A program made the translations under genes and the position numbers. Shown here one piece after another: positions 13,870 to 17,625 of a DNA stretch of 17,625 nucleotides. Numbering within the stretch: the stretch's first letter is position 1; every line of letters begins with the position of its first letter. The notes below the pieces were generated by a model. It ran no database searches. It was not told the origin of the DNA and saw only the letters and a program-made list of their open reading frames with translations. The stretch is taken from the NCBI GenBank assembly GCA_900757905.1, contig CAAEPN010000244.1:1-17625 (forward strand), in the 5' to 3' direction. This DNA comes from Clostridia bacterium (lineage in GTDB: Bacteria; Bacillota; Clostridia; Oscillospirales; CAG-382).

Positions 13870-15219
13870 TTATGCAGCTTTGGCCGCTTTTTTCTGGAGG
13901 ATGGCATAGGCAATCACGCAGATGATGACGGACAGCAAGGACCCGGCGGCTGTGGCAAGTCCCATGGGCAGCAGCGTTGTCGGGAACCATTTGGAGGTGA
14001 GATATGCGCCGGGAACACGTGCGAAAACAACGGCAAGGATATTGTGTAAGAAAGAAAGTCCCGATTTTCCGCAGGCACAGAAATAGCCGCTGAAGCAGAA
14101 GTGAATGCCGGCGAGCGCACAGTCTAAAATGTAGCCGCGCAGGTATTCGCCGCCGAGCCGGATGACCTCCGCGCCGTCGGCAGCGCTTTTATCGGTAAAC
14201 AACGCTACGATCGGGTCGGCTGTAAACTGGATGATGATCGACATGATCACGCCGAAGCCGAAAGCCATGAAGATGGCATAGCGAAGCGTTTGCTTGGCGC
14301 GCTCCGGCTTGCCTGCACCGATGTTCTGTGCGCCGAGTGCGGAGACCGCCGAAAGCATAGAGGAAGGCACCAGAAACAGAAATCCGATGATCTTTTCGAC
14401 AATGCCGACTGCCGCCGCGTCGGTAAGGCCGCGTTTATTGGCAATGACCGTGATGACGATGAATGCCACCTGAATGAGTCCGTCCTGAAGCGCGACCGGA
14501 ACGCCGATTCCCAAAAGCTTGCCCATGACCGCTTTCTGCGGCTTAAAATCGCTTTTTTGAATCGGAATCAGCCGCTTTTTCACGATAACGGCAAGCGAAA
14601 TGATAACGCTGACGCATTGGGAAAGCGTTGTGCCGAGCGCCGCGCCGAGAGGGCCAAGACGAAGAGCGCCGATAAATAAGTAGTCGAGCGCGATGTTGGC
14701 GACGCAGGCCACGGCGATGAAGTACATTGGGCTTTTGCTGTCGCCGAGACCGCGGAACACGGAGCTTGTGATGTTATAGGCCGTGATAAACGGAATGCCG
14801 ATAAAGCAGACCGTTAAGTATCGCACGGTGCCTTCTACTGCTTCAGCCGGCGTGGACATAACCGATACGATCGGCCGGACGGCAAGCAGCAACAGCGCGG
14901 CAAGGGCGACCGACAGCGCCATAAACAGCGTGACGGTATTGCCGACGGCCTGCGCGGCTTTTTTGCGGTTACCGCCGCCGACGGCTTGTCCGATGGTGAC
15001 GGTCGTTCCCATGGCAAGTCCCACGATCATGACGGTGAGCATGTGCATGACCTGTGAGCCAATGGAAACAGCGGTGGTTGCGGCGACGTTTTCATATTGG
15101 CCGACAATGAACAGGTCGGCCATGCCGTACAGCGTCTGTAAAAAATAAGAGAGCAGATAGGGCACGGAGAAGAACGCAAGATTCTTGAACACACTGCCGG
15201 TGGTGAGGTTCTTTTCCAT
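13870..15219 (-). CDS. MATE family efflux transporter
   Basis: A 449-residue inner-membrane antiporter of the MATE superfamily, with about 12 hydrophobic segments arranged as two homologous halves. The N-terminus (LAFFSVPYLLSYFLQTLYGMADLFIVG) is the standard MATE opening, and GSQVMHMLTVMIVGLAMGTTV followed by IGQAVGGGNRKKA matches the conserved loop region after helix 2. Substrates are typically cationic or organic drugs exchanged for Na+ or H+, but cannot be told from sequence. ATG at 15219 follows AAAAGGA by 9 bases. It lies 48 bp downstream of the GH35 gene on the same strand and probably shares its transcript, ending at the terminator at 13816-13857. Confidence 0.94.
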   Translation of the reverse strand: MEKNLTTGSVFKNLAFFSVPYLLSYFLQTLYGMADLFIVGQYENVAATTAVSIGSQVMHMLTVMIVGLAMGTTVTIGQAVGGGNRKKAAQAVGNTVTLFMALSVALAALLLLAVRPIVSVMSTPAEAVEGTVRYLTVCFIGIPFITAYNITSSVFRGLGDSKSPMYFIAVACVANIALDYLFIGALRLGPLGAALGTTLSQCVSVIISLAVIVKKRLIPIQKSDFKPQKAVMGKLLGIGVPVALQDGLIQVAFIVITVIANKRGLTDAAAVGIVEKIIGFLFLVPSSMLSAVSALGAQNIGAGKPERAKQTLRYAIFMAFGFGVIMSIIIQFTADPIVALFTDKSAADGAEVIRLGGEYLRGYILDCALAGIHFCFSGYFCACGKSGLSFLHNILAVVFARVPGAYLTSKWFPTTLLPMGLATAAGSLLSVIICVIAYAILQKKAAKAA

Positions 15220-15267
15220 ATATTCAGTTCCTTTTTGTCGGGCGAATCGTAATGCTTTTCAGGCTTG

Positions 15268-17013
15268 TCAGCCGATATCCGGTTTGTTTGTGAATTCGAC
15301 GGCCGGTTCGCCTTTCAGACCGTCCGATTCGAAAACGGTCAGCGTGTTTTGTCCCTTTTTCAAGACCGATGCCGGAACGTACAGCGCTTTTTGCGGTCCG
15401 ACCTCCCAAAAGCGGCCGAGGTTAAATCCGTTGAGTATCACAAAGCCTTTGGTAAAGGCGTCGGTACGGAGAAACGTATCGCACGGCGTATCGGCAATTT
15501 CAAACGAGCCGCGGTAAAAGGCCGGAGCTTTCGCGGCGTCGGCATTAGCCGGCACGAAAGAGAGGTTATCCAAATCCGTCATGGGCAGCGGATAGGCGTC
15601 CCACGAAAAATGGATCTTGTTTCCGAGAAGAACGCGGCCGGGAAGTCCTTTAAGACGCATCATTTTCGGGCCGAAATTGGCGCGTCCCATATTTTCGACT
15701 AAAACGGTGAGCGTATCGCCGGCTTTGGCGTTGATCGTGACCGAAAGCGAATCGTTGATATAAGCGATTCCCTGCAGGGTATTGCCGACAAGCACTTGGG
15801 CGCGGTCGCCGAGGTTAGCAAAGGAGAGAACGGCATTTTCATAATCCCGGTTTAAGACGGTCTGATAGGCGATATAGCCGTAACCGATACCATATTTTTC
15901 CATGGCAAGCGGCACATCGCTGTGAATGGGACTGCTGATCTTGTCAAGCTGCGGCAAAAGCGGCGCGCTTTCGGTCAATGCGATCTTGCCGTAAGCGGCT
16001 TTTTTGCGGTTTTCCGGAACGGGGGGCGGCGTAACACCGGTGCATTCCTCGATGACCTTGCGCACAGCGAAATATTTTTCGGTGGTATCGCCGCATTCCG
16101 AAAGGAGCGCGTCATAATCGTAGCTTGTTACGTCGGGCGCAAAGGTTTCATAATGATTGGCGCCGCTTGTAAAGCCGAAATTCGTGCCGCCGATGAACAT
16201 ATACATATTCAAGCTGCCCTTGGCGAGCATATCGCGCACCACGCCGGCATAAGCGCTTGCGTCGGTGGTATGGTGCTTTTCATCGCCCCAGGCGTCGAAC
16301 CAGCCGTCCCACATTTCCATGCACATTTTGGGGACGTTCGGAAACAGTTTATCGTGTGCGGCAAAGTTTTCCGCAACGCGGCTGCCGAAGTTGAGGGTCG
16401 CAAGACACCCATCCACCGTGCCGTCGGCAAGATCGGTAAAGGACGTACCGTCCGAGGTGAACAGCGGAACATCGATGCCGCGTGCGCGGTACCCGTCGTG
16501 CAAGTAGGCGAGATATTTTTTGTCGTCGCCGTAGTAGCCGTATTCGTTTTCGCATTGCAACATAATGACGTTGCCGCCGTTTGTTGCCAAATGCGGACGG
16601 ACTTTAGCGAGAAGCACGTCAAGATATTTATCGAAATGTTCAATATAAGCTTTATTCATGCAGCGGATTTCGATATCGTCGTCGGTTTGGATCCACCACG
16701 GAAGGCCGCCGAATTCCCATTCGGCACAGATGTAAGGCCCCGGACGGACGATCGCCATAAGGCCGGCTTTTTCGGCTTCGCAGAGAAAGGCTTCGATGTC
16801 GAGTCTGCCGGAAAAATCGAATTCGCCGGGTCTTGGTTCGTGTAAATTCCACGCACAATAGGTTTCCACGCAGTTGCAGCCGAGAGCGGCAAGCTTGGCA
16901 AAGATATCCGGCCATGTATCGGGCATGTTGCGGAAATAATGGACAGCACCGGAAATGAGTTTTATCGGCCGGCCGTCCTTATAAAAATTGTTTTCTTTGA
17001 TTTCAAAAGTCAT
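15268..17013 (-). CDS. Glycoside hydrolase family 35 beta-galactosidase
   Basis: Removes terminal beta-linked galactose from oligosaccharides with retention of configuration. It has 581 residues and no signal peptide, so it is probably cytoplasmic. The catalytic barrel comes first: SGAVHYFRNMPDTWPDIFAK (21-40), CVETYCAWNLHEPRPGEFDF (48-67), RPGPYICAEWEFGGLPWW (90-107). The acid/base is Glu157 in CENEYG and the nucleophile Glu233 in MEMWDGWFD. Beta-sandwich domains follow, with LNGFNLGRFWEVGPQKALYVP near the C-terminus. Many GH35 enzymes prefer beta-1,3-galactose, as in mucin cores and lacto-N-biose (family knowledge). The start is the ATG at 17013 with GAGGT about 7 bases upstream; an upstream extension to 17163 crosses the promoter and lacks homology. 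Confidence 0.95.
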   Translation of the reverse strand: MTFEIKENNFYKDGRPIKLISGAVHYFRNMPDTWPDIFAKLAALGCNCVETYCAWNLHEPRPGEFDFSGRLDIEAFLCEAEKAGLMAIVRPGPYICAEWEFGGLPWWIQTDDDIEIRCMNKAYIEHFDKYLDVLLAKVRPHLATNGGNVIMLQCENEYGYYGDDKKYLAYLHDGYRARGIDVPLFTSDGTSFTDLADGTVDGCLATLNFGSRVAENFAAHDKLFPNVPKMCMEMWDGWFDAWGDEKHHTTDASAYAGVVRDMLAKGSLNMYMFIGGTNFGFTSGANHYETFAPDVTSYDYDALLSECGDTTEKYFAVRKVIEECTGVTPPPVPENRKKAAYGKIALTESAPLLPQLDKISSPIHSDVPLAMEKYGIGYGYIAYQTVLNRDYENAVLSFANLGDRAQVLVGNTLQGIAYINDSLSVTINAKAGDTLTVLVENMGRANFGPKMMRLKGLPGRVLLGNKIHFSWDAYPLPMTDLDNLSFVPANADAAKAPAFYRGSFEIADTPCDTFLRTDAFTKGFVILNGFNLGRFWEVGPQKALYVPASVLKKGQNTLTVFESDGLKGEPAVEFTNKPDIG

Positions 17014-17041
17014 AAGGCTACCTCGAAAAAGAGTTTTCTTC

Positions 17042-17070
17042 AGTATAGCACAAAAGCGCCAAAGATTCAA
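17042..17070 (-). promoter_or_regulatory. Promoter of the GH35-MATE operon
   Basis: On the minus strand TTGAAT (17065-17070), 17 bases and TATACT (17042-17047) with an extended TG two bases earlier lie about 30 bp from the GH35 start. No catabolite-repression (cre) site is obvious. Confidence 0.8.
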
Positions 17071-17129
17071 TAGATTTTCTATGTCGAAAAAAAGATGAAG
17101 CAAAACTTCGGGATTTTTCACAAAAACAC

Positions 17130-17158
17130 TTGACAAAACGCTTGGAATATGATATGAT
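17130..17158 (+). promoter_or_regulatory. Promoter of the tRNA-Ser genes
   Basis: A perfect TTGACA (17130-17135), 17 bases and TATGAT (17153-17158) precede the first tRNA by about 35 bp. The palindrome TATGATATCATA (17153-17164) overlaps the -10 box. Confidence 0.85.
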
Positions 17159-17192
17159 ATCATACGTTGAGCAAAGTAAAACCTTCATATAC

Positions 17193-17281
17193 GGAGGGGT
17201 ATCGAAGCGGTCATAACGAGGCGGTCTTGAAAACCGTTTGTCCGAAAGGGCGCGTGGGTTCGAATCCCACCCTCTCCGCCA
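17193..17281 (+). tRNA. tRNA-Ser (anticodon UGA)
   Basis: A class II tRNA of 89 nt including an encoded CCA. Acceptor GGAGGGG pairs with CCTCTCC (one G-T), discriminator G73, anticodon loop CTTGAAA (anticodon TGA) closed by GCGGT/ACCGT, a long variable arm (TGTCCGAAAGGGC region) and T-arm GTGGG-TTCGAAT-CCCAC. It decodes UCA and other UCN serine codons. Confidence 0.97.
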
Positions 17282-17399
17282 AACTTTTTCAAGAATCGAC
17301 CGAAATGTTTTCATAGGGAAACGACGTTCGGCTTTGCAAAATCCGTCCTTGCAGTTAGCAGATGTGAGGATCGTCCATTGGCAGCAACCTTTCCCACAC
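17282..17399 (+). other. Spacer between the two serine tRNA genes
   Basis: 118 bp with no terminator, promoter or gene I can support. The two tRNAs are probably one transcript, processed within this spacer. Confidence 0.5.
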
Positions 17400-17489
17400 G
17401 GAGAAGTACTCAAGTGGTGAAGAGGCGCCCCTGCTAAGGGTGTAGGTCGGGCAACCGGCGCGAGAGTTCAAATCTCTCCTTCTCCGCCA
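17400..17489 (+). tRNA. tRNA-Ser (anticodon GCU)
   Basis: A class II tRNA of 90 nt including CCA. Acceptor GGAGAAG pairs perfectly with CTTCTCC, discriminator G, anticodon loop CTGCTAA (anticodon GCT) closed by GCCCC/GGGTG-type pairing, long variable arm (TAGGTCGGGCAACCGGCG) and T-arm GAGAG-TTCAAAT-CTCTC. It decodes AGU and AGC serine codons. Confidence 0.97.
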
Positions 17490-17493
17490 AATA

Positions 17494-17528
17494 AGAAAAC
17501 CGCTTGTAGAGCGGTTTTCTTTGTTTTT
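17494..17528 (+). terminator. Intrinsic terminator of the tRNA-Ser operon
   Basis: AGAAAACCGCT (17494-17504), loop TGTAG and AGCGGTTTTCT (17510-17520) form a perfect 11-bp stem followed by TTTGTTTTT. It lies 5 bases after the second tRNA. The remaining 97 bp to the window end show nothing I can call. Confidence 0.92.
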
Positions 17529-17625
17529 AGCTTAACCATGCGGGTTTTGCGGCTTTCACCGTGATAGTAAAATTTCCTTTTTGACGGCAAAAATCATATT
17601 TTACAGAAAAAGATGACACGAAATA

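Noticed and set aside
15922..16845. 307-codon plus-strand open frame
   Set aside because: It lies wholly antisense to the GH35 gene, which has complete catalytic motifs. The frame shows no family motif and is a codon-bias shadow.
17014..17163. 50-residue N-terminal extension of the GH35 protein
   Set aside because: It would cover the TTGAAT-17-TATACT promoter and the tRNA promoter spacer, and the ATG at 17013 has its own ribosome binding site and the family start.
17018..17413. 131-codon minus-strand reading frame with WRRGWDSNPRALSD and RPPRYDRFDTPP
   Set aside because: It is the antisense of the tRNA-Ser(UGA) gene and its flanks. This peptide pattern is a well-known annotation artefact of serine tRNAs, and the frame also crosses the GH35 promoter.
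17581..17610. Possible promoter TTGACG near the right edge
   Set aside because: No -10-like box at 16-18 bases; TATTTT is only about 10 bases away. The window ends before any gene.
1..17625. CRISPR arrays, prophage, IS elements, toxin-antitoxin or secretion systems
   Set aside because: No regularly spaced direct repeats, no transposase, integrase, capsid or nuclease-type motifs in any of the supported genes.

Overview
The window looks like a chromosomal segment of a gut-type Clostridia (Firmicutes) genome of roughly 50% GC. This rests on AAGGA/GGAGG-type ribosome binding sites, textbook TTGACA-17-TATAAT promoters, short intrinsic terminators with T-runs, a DUF1540 gene, a PUA-less ProB, and GC-rich hairpin repeats of a kind familiar from gut Clostridia. 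The genus cannot be fixed from sequence alone. I see no phage, IS, integrase, toxin-antitoxin or CRISPR signature.

Left part, minus strand (1-4.5 kb). A run of hairpins at the left edge (1-136) is followed by a Cys-rich DUF1540 gene, tsaE with a TTG start, a 398-bp gene-free stretch, and a guaB-comM operon ending in a strong hairpin terminator. The gene-free stretch holds a 20-bp-stem hairpin, a DnaA-box-like cluster and the comM terminator. guaB is read from a canonical promoter at 4534-4562.

Middle, plus strand (4.7-11.5 kb). A proB promoter divergent from guaB starts a likely operon: proB, mreC, a U32-family (RlhA-like) gene and dusB. Next come an independently transcribed, uncharacterised polytopic membrane protein with its own terminator and a small SAM methyltransferase. 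A MITE-like two-hairpin element serves as terminator for both converging genes.

Right part (11.6-17.6 kb). A minus-strand Gfo/Idh (GH109-like) gene is divergent from an AraC-type regulator. Their promoters share overlapping -10 boxes inside a palindrome. After a bidirectional terminator come, on the minus strand, a MATE transporter and, upstream of it, a cytoplasmic GH35 beta-galactosidase. GH109-like enzyme, AraC regulator, MATE pump and GH35 form a small, plausibly carbohydrate-related cluster, although no sugar importer is visible. The window closes with two serine tRNA genes (UGA, GCU) and a terminator.

The most notable observations are: an IMP dehydrogenase that matches the Tritrichomonas foetus enzyme down to residue numbering; the mutually exclusive divergent promoter pair with two dyads; a ProB with an Asp-to-Gly change in its GDND motif; an internally repeated membrane protein; the hairpin element doubling as two opposed terminators; and a large hairpin just upstream of a TTG start in tsaE. 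No wholly new multi-gene system is evident.
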